A stretch of 64,000 bases of DNA, from the NCBI GenBank assembly GCA_964020085.1, contig OZ026598.1, positions 18,929,101-18,993,100 of the forward strand. Direction: 5' to 3'. Position 1 is the first letter of the stretch. Every line of letters starts with the position of its first letter. Shown here in pieces: positions 10,006 to 21,560 of the stretch. Source of the DNA: Micromussa lordhowensis (Eukaryota > Cnidaria > Anthozoa > Scleractinia > Lobophylliidae). The position numbers were made by a program, and so were the translations under genes. The notes beneath the pieces were generated by a model. It was given only the letters and a program-made list of their open reading frames with translations, was not told where the DNA came from and searched no databases.

Positions 10006-13000
10006 AGTTTCATAGCCACTAATTCTTTGCATATAGTGTTATTAATTAGCAATTTATTCAAGAAAAAAATCCTGACTAGCCAAACAAGTACACGTAATTC
10101 ACCCTGAAGGCCACCGTTTATGACTCCTTGTAATAAATGCCTGGCAACTTAAGGAAGTACGAGCTATCGTAACTCGCTCTGATTTAACTGCATGTCGTGA
10201 AGACTGTACTTATAACGAAGAATGGCTAGGATGTTCTTTGACCGATAGCTGAAAATTGGTTACATTTTTAATTGTCAGCTGAGAAGTTTTCCTTTGGGAC
10301 TGATGGTTAAGGATGGCCTGAAATTTTAACTGATAGCTGATTAAAATCGCCGATTTTTTTAACTGATAACTAGAGTGCTGCTTTATCCTTCTTTTATCTT
10401 GCAGTTAACAACTAGAGCCCTTTTAAGTTTATTAAAATAACTTTTAAAAGCCTCTCGCTAATTTAAAGTAAATTCCCGCGTTAATTTTGCTCTCTATACC
10501 TCGAACCTACATGTACCTTGAGAAATTAAAGTTTACTGCGGTAGAACATTCTAAATAAATTCTAGGAATCAAGGATGTTCCGTTAGCGCTTAAAAATACC
10601 GCCTGGGCGACCACTAACTTTAAGAAAATGTCGGGATTTGAAGCGCTTGTAAAACGGATAATTCAAATCAGTCTCTCAGTATATTTTGTCCAAAAAACTA
10701 AGTATAGAGAAGCCGCTGAACTTATTTAAAATATAAAGCTGACTGTGGCATGTTTTTCGCCGTAGAGTTGGTGTGCAACTTAAGTTGACATTTCGAGCGT
10801 TTGTATTTCGTCAGATGAAGAAAGCACTGCTTGTCTCCTTTGTTTGAATAGTAATGAAGCCTGACAATAAGCAAAACTATTGTTTAACCCGCTTTTTTTC
10901 TATTATTTAATACCATTTTACGATACCGACTCGAACCTTTTTCAATTTCTCTTAAAAGGTTTGAGCTATCCGGTTTAAGCTTTAGCTTTCTTTTTGCTGC
11001 GCCCGTAAGTCAAATTTTTTAAATTCGCCGTTTTTATTTATTTGTTTAAATTAATGATCTCTTCCTTTTGTTTGTAAACACGAAGAGCATTTTGTTTCCC
11101 AAAAGGTTTAACTAACGCAACCGCAAGCTTGAAATATTTTACAATTCTGAATAATTTTCATATCAAGTCGAAAACTTTCGTGATAAATTAAGGTAATATT
11201 ACGTGTCGAATCAATGTTTTCATTCGCTAGTCTTGTCCTTTAATATTTTCTTGATATTCTACGTATATTTTTCTTCGGTAATTTTATAAAATGTTTGATG
11301 TGATAGAGAAAGGTGATATCTATGATCGCGGGCGATATGATCACAATTGTTACACAAGCAGCATTCCCACTTACCCTGACAACTACATGTCGCTCGCTCC
11401 TTTTATGACTTATTGTAGCAAGTGGTGACTTTGTTGCTTAAGCTAGAGAAGGACGAGCTATCGTGACCGCTATGGTTTAACTGTCATGGCGTCTGCTCGC
11501 CCTTTCTTGAAACAAAGAATTGCTAGGTATAATATCGGGCTGTAATCCTGGTATGTTAGCAGCCTGGCTTGCGGTGTTAATTATTATTTTAACAAGTACC
11601 AGCTCCGAGGCGACGTTGTAAAGCTAAAGGAACTCCGCACAAATTAGTACTTTTGTAAAAGATAAATTCACATTGAATAAAAGTAGGACTGGCCAATCAA
11701 ACTGAGCCGTGTAGACAAGTACTGTTATGTTGCTTCTATTTATTGCTGTCATATGTTTTGAAATCATTTAGCATATTGCGTCCATTCTATGATAGCAATT
11801 CTATAGCCGCAAGTTACAATGACGTGCAGAGAAACGTCAGAACAAATAAATACATCTCATAAGACAGTTAACCTGATAACAGTTGGGAAAAAGAAAGAAA
11901 GAAAGAGCTTTGTATGGTTAGGTGGTTAAAAGACGCAATACGTACTTACAGTGTGTTCAGTTTTACACTTTTTAAGGCTCAATTTTTTTAACTAAGTCAT
12001 GTATGCATGGTAGATATTTCTCGTTATGCATTTCTCTTATTTTATTTGTTTAAGTAGACTGCCATCACGTTTGATAACTTTCTCAACTGCCCTAGTGATC
12101 TTATTTTTAAAGGCTTGTTGTTAGCATCCAGTTTACTTTTTCATTTTCATTTTTTCACTTTGTTTGCCGTGATCTACCACGATACCCTAGGTATAATGTT
12201 GACGTAGCTGGTAAATAAATAAGTAAACAAGCAGTTCAAAATGTGTAATTCGCCAAACTTTGATCATGACAATGCTGTTAGAATTTTTTTTCCAAAGTTT
12301 CCATACATTGAAAAGTTCATCGAAGCATGCAAATTTTGCGCCTACCATTTTATTGTATTTGAATTGTGTAGAACTGAATTGTCAAGTAAAGGAACATTCA
12401 CATTACGCCAGACTTTTGGTGCAGTACGGATAAACGTTGCAGAGGTCGAGAGATGTTATTTTTCGCGCAATGAGTTTACTAGTGGCGCGTGTTGTGTTGA
12501 TTGCGGTGACCGGCCTCCCAAGTATCACAATGAACAATCAACTGGCACGTGCTAACCAGACTTCTGGTTTGATAAGTTGCACATCATCGCTTCACTAAAG
12601 TTTAGATTCAGAAGTTGTTGTTTTTTTATGAAACTAAAAGCACACCGGACACAATTGTTGTTTGCAGTTTACACTGATCCTGAGCTTTTAATGTCTTCAT
12701 ACTACGAAGCGTTTCCTAATAGGGCAAAGCGCGGCTGAAAAGGCAGCTAATGTTTTGAGCATTCGGCTAAATTTGTAACGAGTTTTTACTGCATTGCTCC
12801 TGAAAATCAGCACACCTCAACAGCCTCTTGAATAAACACAAGTCAGGGCTGCTTACTGAGCGGCGGACTTTTGAGGCGTATATTTACGATTTAGCGTAGT
12901 AAATCGATAATCAACACCGTTTACTTCTTATGAAATAACTGTTCTTCATTTTAAACACTTTTTTAAAGCGTCTTGCTGAAGGTGACTACATTTTACACGA

Positions 13001-14146
13001 AGTAACAAAACATGAGGCTTATTGAGGAAACCAACTGCGTATCTTATGTCTAGTTCACGTTTATAGGGACTACAACAGAACATATTTACAAGCTTACAGA
13101 AAATATGTTTTGCTTTAGATGCAATTTCGAGTGGATGAAAAAAAGCTCTTAAAAATCTAGCTTAAGTCTCTAACTGTATTTTATTTTTTATATGTTTGCC
13201 ATGTTTTACAATCAATCGATCGCGAATCCCATAGTAAAGGTTGTACCGAGGTCTTCAAGGTAGCAAAGATCTATTTTGTTCCTGACTTGTTTGATTATCG
13301 CAGTAGCTGTTCTTCCTACTCTGTAGTTCAACATTTTAGCCAGTTGTCAGGCTCACGGAACAATACGAACGTCTAGGCTTGGCTTTGATATACTACAGCT
13401 TTATTTATAAGCGATAAGTATTCCTTCTATTGAAAATTCTCTTCCGTGTGGTGGCTACGGTCATCTGGATTGAAACCTGGGTCGAGGAGTTCACTCGAAG
13501 AACTATCTATGTTCGTGATTTTAGCATGTTTAGTAAGAGTACCAAAAATAAAAAAAGATATGATATAATAATCGAGCACGTTGCTTTATACACAAAGATG
13601 TTGCAGCTAGACAAATTCAGAGTGGATCTGAAATTTGAAATGACGAAAACTCCTAGACTGTCTTTTCGACACAAAATTCTTATATCGAATGATCGTTTGA
13701 ATAACAAAAAGCACGCCGGATACAAGCTCTCTAAAACCTATAATACCAGATTATTTCAAACTTGCTTTTTCACCAACACAGGTGAAAGGTGATGTAATCG
13801 TCAGTGTACTTGGAATTCTTACTAAAGAACAATTCTTTCTTCAAATTATATAAATGTAACAAGCGTTTTACGAAATTACATATTTAGTGGATCAATTAAA
13901 CACATAATGTTTTCCCTTTCTTTTTATATGTGCCTATGAGAAAAGCGGTCTCTTTGCTTCTTAAAGAAACAGGAGGCCGACTATTTTACTTTAATGTGTC
14001 GTAAGATTTACATTGTACATTTCTTTTGAAATTTTGCATGAAAGTTAGTATAGGTGGTAACTAGAATAAAATAATCAAAACTCTAAAAGCTCTATCAAGA
14101 GGCTACTGGCGGACGGAATATCTTCGACACTCTAAAGTCCTTTTCT
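10006..14146. other. Gene-poor stretch
   Basis: About 4 kb with only short frames of ordinary chance length (the longest are 104 and 120 codons, at 12241 and 13430, plus strand). Neither has a recognisable domain or convincing splice partners. Around 10780-10830 there is a fragment reading TTTCGAGCGT...TTCGTCAGA, reminiscent of the repeat at 28235-28345. The region may hold distal regulatory DNA; I see nothing specific. Confidence 0.4.
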
Positions 14147-15340
14147 TTAGTCAAGAGGCTGTCCTTTGGCCCGCAAGCCTGCTTGGGTAAAGCAACAGTA
14201 CCATCTGCCATTGACTATACCTGAACAGAAAAATAAAAAGCTTTTATTGTAAAAATAAAAAGAAAAAGAAATAAGAAACCTTTTGAGCTGTGCAGTATCG
14301 AAACATTCCACACTTGAACCACCTGAGGGCACTAATGTCTTTGTAGATTTGGGTAACAGACCTACTATTTCTGTTGTTTCAAGCAGAACCGAAGTAATAA
14401 CATTATGCAAGGATTTTGCTTATTATTCTTAGCTGTTTTTTTAACCAAGCCTGGCCCACATTATTAGCCTGTTCCCGGCTTCAACTAAGAATGCGGAGAA
14501 AAAGGGAGAGAGTGAAGGTGAAGCTGATAACTCATGGACAAGGATAACTGATTGCCACACTTAGAGTAAAACGAGGATAACATCTATTTATCAACGAGGA
14601 CAAACCTAAAGTACGTTTCTCCCTGGAAAAGCGACCGTGCTTGAAAGTTTTTTCGATTTTAGCCCTCTGGTCCCTTGCTTTCCAGTCATTCCACCAGGCG
14701 ATCATTGCTTCGTTTTCAAAGTAGTGTTCAGAAATGCTGTCTAAAGCTGAAATGTGAGATATTTAAAAAGTGAGTCATGTGCAAAGCTTTCAAACACCTT
14801 TCATATCAGTCGCGATTTTAGTTATCAGTATCACACAGCAATTTCCTGGAAATAAATTTGTTGTTGAGTATGGCATATTTGTGTCGCGTTAAAGGAGAAC
14901 AACGAGACTAGCCAATCAGAGCCACTTGAAGCTACTTTATACGCGTGCATGGACATAGCTCGCTTTCCAATTGTCTTTTTTTCAGAGTAATGTGTAGTAG
15001 TAGTAGTGTGGGAAACAGAGTCAACTACGATCAACCTGAATTGACTACCTGTCATTGGCTAGCTATTACACTGTTTGAACAGCACCTATATATATTAATC
15101 CTTCCTTAGCAAGAGGTTCGCTTTTACCCATCGAACAAATTACTTAGTGACTGAAGTACAATGGAGGCAATCATGAAAACACTGATGAAGTGGGACTGTC
15201 GCCATATCTTGAATGGCTTTATAGGCACGTATGTTCTACGCCTGTTACTACTGGCATTAGTTTAGAAAGAGCTACTGACCATTCATCCCGACTGCAAGCG
15301 CCTTGTTAAGAACCTCGAGTCCAGCCTGTGCTCCTGCCAT
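14147..15340 (-). CDS. Small orphan protein, 88 aa, three exons
   Basis: Exons on the minus strand: 15280-15340, 14615-14746 and 14147-14220. Phases are compatible (1, 1) and the total is 267 nt, giving 88 residues. All borders are GT/AG. An acceptor-like TTTTGTTATAG lies 11 nt before the ATG, so an untranslated first exon probably exists further upstream. The protein begins MAGAQAGLEVLNKALAVG, an amphipathic helix-like stretch. The middle is charged and Trp-rich (MIAWWNDWKARDQRAKIEK) and the tail is Cys-Cys (GRWYCCFTQAG). There is no signal peptide or membrane segment. I do not recognise the family. It sits 2 kb from the similarly sized, oppositely oriented orphan gene at 17306, with a shared-motif block between them. 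Confidence 0.6.
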
Positions 15341-16175
15341 AATGAATCTCGTTCTATAACAAAAGCGTTAATAAAACAACAAATAAATCAAAGAAGAAGC
15401 GTAATCTAGTGTTTACACACCGGGATGCGAGGCTTCACCGCTAGATTGTAGCACCGCGATCAACCTCTTGGCTTCGCTTGCAGAATAACCTAAATCTCAA
15501 CAGCGTGTTCCAAGTGATTTGGAGCACTGAGTTAGTGGTGCTTCTTATAATAGAAGGAGCCAAGCTAGAAGGAACCAAATGTCAGTCAAATGAAGGGCGG
15601 AAATGGTTTGAGAAAAGGAGTGAATAACCCTCTTTGTTGTGTTTGTTTTGAGTTGTTTTGATTCCTTGTTTGATCTCGTGATAGTCAGATTATGGAACCT
15701 GCCCTGACACATAAAATCCGTGATGTAGCAAAGTGGAAGAAATGCAATATCACTTAAGTGCCAGGGAAGGGCATAGTGTGGTAATTAGCTCATTACTAGA
15801 GAGCAGCAGTGAATAACGCTTTTCCTTGTCTTTGTGACTGGCTCAGTAAGGAGTCATTTTTCATCAGCACTTGATTATCATGATAACCAACTCACGGTAC
15901 GAGCTCGTTGGTTATTTTACCACTTCATATCCAACTGGAGCTCATGGAATAATTGTTATATATCCACATAACAATAGATTAACAATACAATACAATTAAG
16001 AACGACGCAATACAATAGAATACAATACAATGCTATGCATAAATTTCTCAGAGTATTGGACAAGTATGTGGCTTTTTCAAGTGAATACTATAAATAAAAT
16101 AGCGATACCGGAAAAAAAACAAACAAACAAACTTCTTCAGTAACACTGAGAAAATAACAGACTCGAGTCTTTGAC
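15341..16175. other. Upstream region of the 88-aa gene
   Basis: No coding potential seen. It should contain the untranslated first exon and promoter of the 88-aa gene. A CAATA/ACAAT-rich simple stretch lies around 15975-16030. Confidence 0.4.
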
Positions 16176-16305
16176 GAGCGGATGGAAATTCCACTGCTTG
16201 TGGGATAATTAGACATGTTCCTGTTATTTGGTAAGGGGCGGATGTGTGTTAATAAGGTTCCAAGTCCAGGTCAGTTAAGGTGAAAAGCACAGGATGTTGA
16301 ATCCC
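16176..16305. repeat. Block with GCGGATG...AAATTCC motifs, copy 1
   Basis: About 130 bp resembling 23119-23250 in the same orientation. Both have GCGGATGNAAATTCCAC, then TGTTCC(C/T)GTTATTT, a second GCGGATGT, then TTCCAAGT(C/T)CAGGTCA and TGAAAAG. The first motif here contains the palindrome GGAAATTCC (16184-16192), an NF-kB-like half-site arrangement. It lies in the divergent interval between the 88-aa and 108-aa genes. It could be a regulatory duplication or an unrecognised dispersed repeat. Confidence 0.55.
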
Positions 16306-17065
16306 AAATTAGTAAGCGGGATAACAAAATTTTAAATAAACGAGATAAAGGCGCTTATCGATCAATTAATCCTTTCCACAGCTTTGTTCCTTTTTGAACG
16401 GAAGCAAAGTGTACAGGCTAGGAAACAATCATAAGAACGCTAGTTCTTATAGAAAAATCAACTTTCAGGATAAAATAAAATTACTAATTAGGATTCAAGT
16501 GCTTGGTATCCAATATGTGTTTTCATATTTATACGCAGGGTAACTTTTCTGTTGAGAGCAAGGGAAAAAGAACTTCAAAAACCAATCAACAATATAATGG
16601 AGCTTTTGTCCTTTTTGGTAGATACAAATGAGATACAAATGATCCACTTCAAAATGCTTGCACAGATCACGAATGGCATCTTGAAAATGCTAATTCTGTT
16701 ACTATAACGTATCAAGATTCTCCACACGTTTCATGTACGTTCGTGTTGGTGAAGTACAAGTTATCAGTTTAACCGCTTTCTAAGATGGTCGGTTCTGTAT
16801 TTGCCTGGCAAATTTGAATTAGCTGTATAGAAATAAACAGCGCACTGAATTTCATAGTTACAGATCATGACAATAATTAGGTTTCACAGATTCAGTTAAC
16901 TGACTGAATATTAACAGCGTACTCAAAGGCGTCATGTTAGCTGGAATTTTATACAAACCGTTGTACGTTGTTTAGTTTCTTAGAAAGTGAAGTTTGCACA
17001 CAGCGGAAAAACTACGCGTGATATTTACGTTATCAAGTGGACGAAACCATAATAGTTCCGTCCTG

Positions 17066-17084
17066 GAGCGGATGTAAATTCCAC
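17066..17084 (+). promoter_or_regulatory. Isolated GCGGATGTAAATTCCAC motif
   Basis: A third exact-core copy of the motif, 222 bp before the ATG of the 108-aa gene. The position would suit a promoter element. No function is shown by the sequence itself. Confidence 0.3.
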
Positions 17085-17154
17085 AGTGTCAACGAGCTTC
17101 TCTCATTGGTCCAAGCATTTAAGTAATAAGGATATATGTGCTATGCAGGAATGA

Positions 17155-17265
17155 GTAGGTCGTCTGAATTGATCGACGAAGGACTAACGCTCGAAATCTC
17201 TTTAGGGTGGCCAATTCACATTATCAACTCAGTTGATAAAACCAAATTATCTTAAATTGATCTAG
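17155..17265 (-). repeat. Foldback/MITE end with TTATCAACTGAGTTGATAA
   Basis: On the minus strand this reads GGTTTTATCAACTGAGTTGA...TGTGAATTGGCCACC...AAAGAGATTTCGAGCGTTAG...CCTTCGTCGATCAATT. The same text, somewhat diverged, occurs on the plus strand at 28235-28345. The palindromic core recurs in both. It lies between the GCGGATG motif and the start codon of the 108-aa gene. Confidence 0.65.
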
Positions 17266-17305
17266 GCTGTGAGAGAATTAGACATATTTCTGTCAAATCG
17301 CCACC

Positions 17306-18282
17306 ATGGAAAATATCTTTAAAGGGCTTGGTAAGTCAAATAAGCTGACTTATTTACTTTGATTCATGTGATATTTACAGGGAATTCACTACAGTTAGAA
17401 CTCGAATAGACAGTCTTCTTACGCAATCATATCCGGCATAATACAGGTGCAGTAAGCGGCAGGTTCTACAACACTCACCAAGAATGGCAAAAGGCTCCGG
17501 ACTGGGTGAAGGAACATTACAAAATAGAAGAACAACAACGTTGCGGAGATATTAGTAAGTGTTATTCTGGTAACTGCATAATTACTATCGTTCTAGACTT
17601 GATACTGCATGGCCACAGCCGGAAATATACCTTGTGGCATTCGAAGGCATCATGGTATTATAGATTACTTTCCGAAAAAAATACACTAAAATTTTATCTT
17701 TTTTACTCGAAAAAAAGATTTACTTCATATGAATATCATCCCAACTCTGGCGCACAGTAATGTACGAGGGCTATGCTTTATCCTGTTTACGCCCCGTGCA
17801 ATAATAAGCTGATATTTACGTACAGGACAAGGTCTTTTATATTGTAAATTTATAACAGATAAAAATATAGCACGGTGTGAAAAGATATGAGTAGAAATTT
17901 AGCACTTCCCGTTATATGGGAGGTTTAGTTTGGTAGTTTCGTTACAACATTGTTACAGGTATAGATGACACTTTTTGACTCCATGGACTGGATAGTATTG
18001 AAATGTCCAAAATTAAACAGATCATATAGAACTTATTCAAAGTGTGATTTCATGGGAAATGTCTTATCATTTCTTCATTTATATCCAGCCACTATTCCAA
18101 ATGGAGCCTTGCAGGGGGCTGTCAATGCAGTGGCTGAATTCGCGAAACAGAATCGTGCCGATGCCACCCTGATGGGCATAAAGATCGCCCAAAGTGCAGG
18201 CATCAAGCCAGAATATGGTTTGGCATTTGCCGTTGGATTTCTTGGTACTGCCCAATATGACAAGTCAGAGCAGAAGACTTAA
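17306..18282 (+). CDS. Small orphan protein, 108 aa, three exons
   Basis: Exons 17306-17330, 17447-17554 and 18089-18282 have GT/AG borders and phases 1 and 1. The total is 327 nt, giving 108 residues. The start lies in GCCACCATGG, an optimal Kozak context, and an AATAAA polyadenylation signal lies at 18339, 57 bp after the stop. The protein begins MENIFKGLGAVSGRFYNTHQ and continues with a charged segment (DWVKEHYKIEEQQRCG). A helical, small-residue-rich half follows (GALQGAVNAVAEFAKQNRAD, then AQSAGIKPEYGLAFAVGFLG). The last part could be a weak membrane-associating helix, but there is no signal peptide. I do not recognise the family. Neighbours are other small orphan genes. Confidence 0.7.
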
Positions 18283-18338
18283 GAAGAATGCCTGCAGAAG
18301 ATTTCAGAAGTTTGTTTGCAAGTTTTACCAAAGAAAGC

Positions 18339-18344
18339 AATAAA
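18339..18344 (+). terminator. Polyadenylation signal AATAAA
   Basis: Canonical hexamer 57 bp downstream of the TAA of the 108-aa gene. Confidence 0.7.
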
Positions 18345-19888
18345 TGAAATGTGTGGAATGTCTTGGCTTGATGAGTTACAGAAAAAAAAATCATGAATAG
18401 ATATGAACTTTAATTAGACGGGCCCAGGCAGAATCCTTGGGCTGTGAATTGCGGGGTGGCACTCAGGTGTATAATTGGGTACCGGTGAATTTAAAGCTGG
18501 GGGTGATCACTCAATGGACCAGCATCCCTTCCAGGGGGGGGGGGGGTAGAAATACTCCTAGTCGCTTCATGCCACAGACAACAGAGATAAGCGCAGGCCT
18601 GTTGGGCCACTTGGCTCGTATGCAGACTTTTACCTTACCTTGCTCGCCTTGCTCACCTCTTTTGACAGCTTACTCCACAACTCAAGCGAAAATTTGCGTT
18701 TGCTCTTTAGCTCAGAAGTCTCAGAAAACGCGAATTGAAAGTCAAGTAACATTTTGGGTTCTTGTTTTTGAAAGTATGTTATCACTTAATGAATGAAAGA
18801 AAAAAATCGTTTTGTATTTCTCTCCTGCTTTGCGCCATTCCGCTTCCCGCCCTTTCCTCTCCCTCCTCCCGTATCGCTCGCGGGCTCTTATTTCCCCCTG
18901 TCCCCCCTCCCCCCACACTGAATTAGTTTTTCCTAAGAAGGGCTTTCAAGGTTACCCATTGAAAATTTTTGTGGGAACTCGCAAAGGATTTCTATGATAT
19001 TACTTAACACACAACGCTGTTCTATTTGTGGTTGGATGAACGTTAAGTTTATTATACAACCACCCTCTTCCTAAGCAACACTTATCAGTTGTTTTATCAA
19101 TCTTGAGACACAGAGCTGCAATTACTTCTAATTCAAAGTACAGAAAGAAGATTATGATACACTAAAATGAGTGAGATGGTTTTAACTCGCTCGGAGTAAT
19201 CTAACAGTAATCCGTTCTGAAAACTGTAATTACAGTTTAAATTCCAACTTTACGATGGTAAAACGCAGTGCATGTTCGGTACAAAGTCTAACAAGTCATA
19301 ATCTATCTAGTTCAAAAAATGGCAAATTTCCAGTTATGACACACACCAAGAATACACTTATGATAAGAACTTTCACACTCAAAAAAGTTTCCCATGCCGA
19401 AAGTTAGAAATGTCGATAATTAAAATAACGAAAACAGAAATTAAATCCTTTAGTTGACGGTAAGTAAACTTAAAATCAAAGTTAAAAATCCAGCTAGCTA
19501 GAAAGTACTTATTGTCTTCGAAATTAAGAGCACTTTGATTGTCACTATTTTAACGTTGTGATGCCAAATAAAAGCAGGAACTTTTTTATCCTTTCTTCTC
19601 GTTCTGATTATAAGAAGGCTTTCACCCTCACGAGAAAGGAAACTGACATTCACGTTATAAAGCAACTAGAAAGTGTTTTTGTAAGCTTCTTTTCTAAGTG
19701 TCATAATTTTCATGCTACTACCCCAAAACATAAAATAGCTGGGATGGAACTTTTTTGTGGCAGAAGTTCTTGTCTTAAGTGTTTAGCACTGGGCAGTGCT
19801 CGCCTAGCTTGACCAAGCTATATTAACTGAGCCAACCAAGATTCGGTATCTAAGTTTTCAGGGGTCAAACACACAGTTTGCTGATCGT
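18345..19888. other. Intergenic, no gene seen
   Basis: Contains a 12-13 bp G run near 18535-18547 and a C/T-rich low-complexity patch at 18830-18920. Short frames here have the composition of noncoding DNA. The part next to 19888 is the 3' flank of the minus-strand 131-aa gene. Confidence 0.4.
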
Positions 19889-20284
19889 TCACTCGATGAC
19901 CAGATAGTTTCCCACAGCCCAGGAGATGTCAATCCCTTTGGCCATTTTCAGAACGGTGTTTGCTGCATAGATGAACTGCTGTAGACCATTGCACCTGAAC
20001 CGCTCCTGGTATGGTGTCTGGGTCTTGTCATGGTACACAAAGAACAGAACATTATCCTGTGTCCCATACTGCAGTCTGGAAGTTATTTTCAGCGTCTTCG
20101 GTATGTCGTATCCACCCTGAATGTAAACTGGCACACTGTTACCATTGCTGGTGGTGTAGTGGCAAAGGACATAGTTTTGACTTCTGTCTCCACCAAATCC
20201 AATGAATGATCCCTGCTTCCAATTGACGGTGACCGTTTCTCCCTTGCTTTTGAGCGTCAGGGTTTCGCCTTTCAAAGAACCCAT
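19889..20284 (-). CDS. Orphan protein, 131 aa, paralogue of the gene at 31021-31413
   Basis: A single coding exon with an ATG at 20282-20284. Upstream, TATAAGTTTAG looks like a splice acceptor about 14 nt before the ATG, suggesting a noncoding first exon. The protein begins MGSLKGETLTLKSKGETVTV. Together with its paralogue it shares a conserved core: WKQGS, GFGGD, Y-x-L-C, SVP(V/I)YIQ-x-GY(D/E)I, YGTQDNVLFFVYHDK, PYQERFRCNGLQ and YAAN at the C-side. The alternating hydrophobic pattern and the invariant Gly, Asp and aromatic residues suggest a compact beta-rich cytosolic domain. There is no signal peptide or membrane helix. I do not recognise the family. Conservation between the copies shows it is a real gene under constraint. 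Confidence 0.75.
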   Translation of the reverse strand: MGSLKGETLTLKSKGETVTVNWKQGSFIGFGGDRSQNYVLCHYTTSNGNSVPVYIQGGYDIPKTLKITSRLQYGTQDNVLFFVYHDKTQTPYQERFRCNGLQQFIYAANTVLKMAKGIDISWAVGNYLVIE

Positions 20285-21560
20285 TGTAGCAGATTCTAAA
20301 CTTATACAATAAAGAAAAAGATTACCAGCTGCCCATAGTTATGATTTTGTTATTGTATTTTCGAAATACTGAATTTTCTTATCTGTTCAATATGTCAGGC
20401 GTTTGGCGGCCTTCTCAGTATAGGTATTGGTATATATTCATTATATTTGTTATAAAGGCGAGTATACCACAATTAGCTTGTTAGCCATCAATAATTCATC
20501 AATATTGTTACCCATCAATAATTCAGTGCTATGAAGGGAATCTACAAAAAGTCTGTAGGTTTGTAAAATGATTTTCGTTCTTTTAGTCAGTATTCTGGCA
20601 TCAAATGTAGTAAAATAAACGTTTATTAAACACTCCTTTAAATTACTGAGGTGAATTTTCAATAAGATTTAAGGGGGCAAATATTGGTTAAAATATAGAA
20701 AAGTCACTTATACTGTATTTGCAACAAGAGCACAAGCATAATTTTCAGTTCGTACTAGTTTTGCCATTCATCAACATTCCATCTGTTGAAGGAACTGAGT
20801 TGCTGCACACGTATAAGAGTAAGCAGCTTTACAGCTTTGACTGACAAGACAAGGTTCCAAATATCAATTCGATCTGTTTTTACTCGTTACCTTACTTCTT
20901 CCATCGTGATAAATGGCGCACGAGGCATCACATCAAACCATTAACCTGTTAAAGCTAGTACAACTAGCTTGCGAAGGGCAGAAAAATCGAATTCCAAGAA
21001 GGAACCTATTCACCTCTTACAAAATGTATTTGAAAAAAAAAGCCGATAAACAAGGATGTAACAAATCACCGAGGAAACTGAAACGGCGACGAAAAAATAG
21101 TAAATAACGAAAAACGATGAGTAAAGTAAACGTTTTAGAACTTTCTCGCTTATTTGGAAAATTTCTAACCTGTCCAATTGAGATTCTACTAGAGTTCTAG
21201 CCAATGCAAGTCATAAGGGCAGGAAGTAATTCGTCATAATTTATCTTAAATATGACAAACAAAGTTAGGCTGCATTTGTTTCACTTTTTTAGACTACATT
21301 CGTTGTGGAGTTAAAACCCTAAAACTGCAATTTTGGTGTCATTGCAGGTTAAAAAGGTACTTACAAGTTTGTAGAAAGCAATGCGAGTGAAAGCTGGCGT
21401 GCTTTGAAAGAAGAAAACAGAAAAAATTGTCAGAGTTTCAGCAGTAGATTTGCGAAATTACGAACAAAAATTCACCAAAGATCAGTTGCATACCTTTGAA
21501 GTTTCCAGTGAACGATGGCTAGGGGAAGGAGACGTTAGAACTTAAATAGTCCCAAAGAGG
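20285..21560 (-). other. Upstream region of the 131-aa gene with possible noncoding exons
   Basis: On the minus strand an exon-like piece ends at ACTT|GTAAGTACC (about 21365), preceded by the acceptor-like TTTCTTCTTTCAAAG. A second piece ends at TTCAAAG|GTATGC (about 21493). Just upstream of that is an ACTATTTAAG sequence resembling a TATA box (about 21545). These would make a plausible promoter and two 5' noncoding exons for the 131-aa gene. This is an inference from splice-site look-alikes. Confidence 0.3.

Noticed and set aside
12241..12555. 104-codon frame MCNSPNFDHDNAVRIFFPKF...
   Set aside because: No domain, no paralogue in the window and no splice partners; length is within chance for this size of window.
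13430..13792. 120-codon frame starting at a non-ATG codon
   Set aside because: No recognisable domain, AT-biased composition and an overlapping antisense frame.
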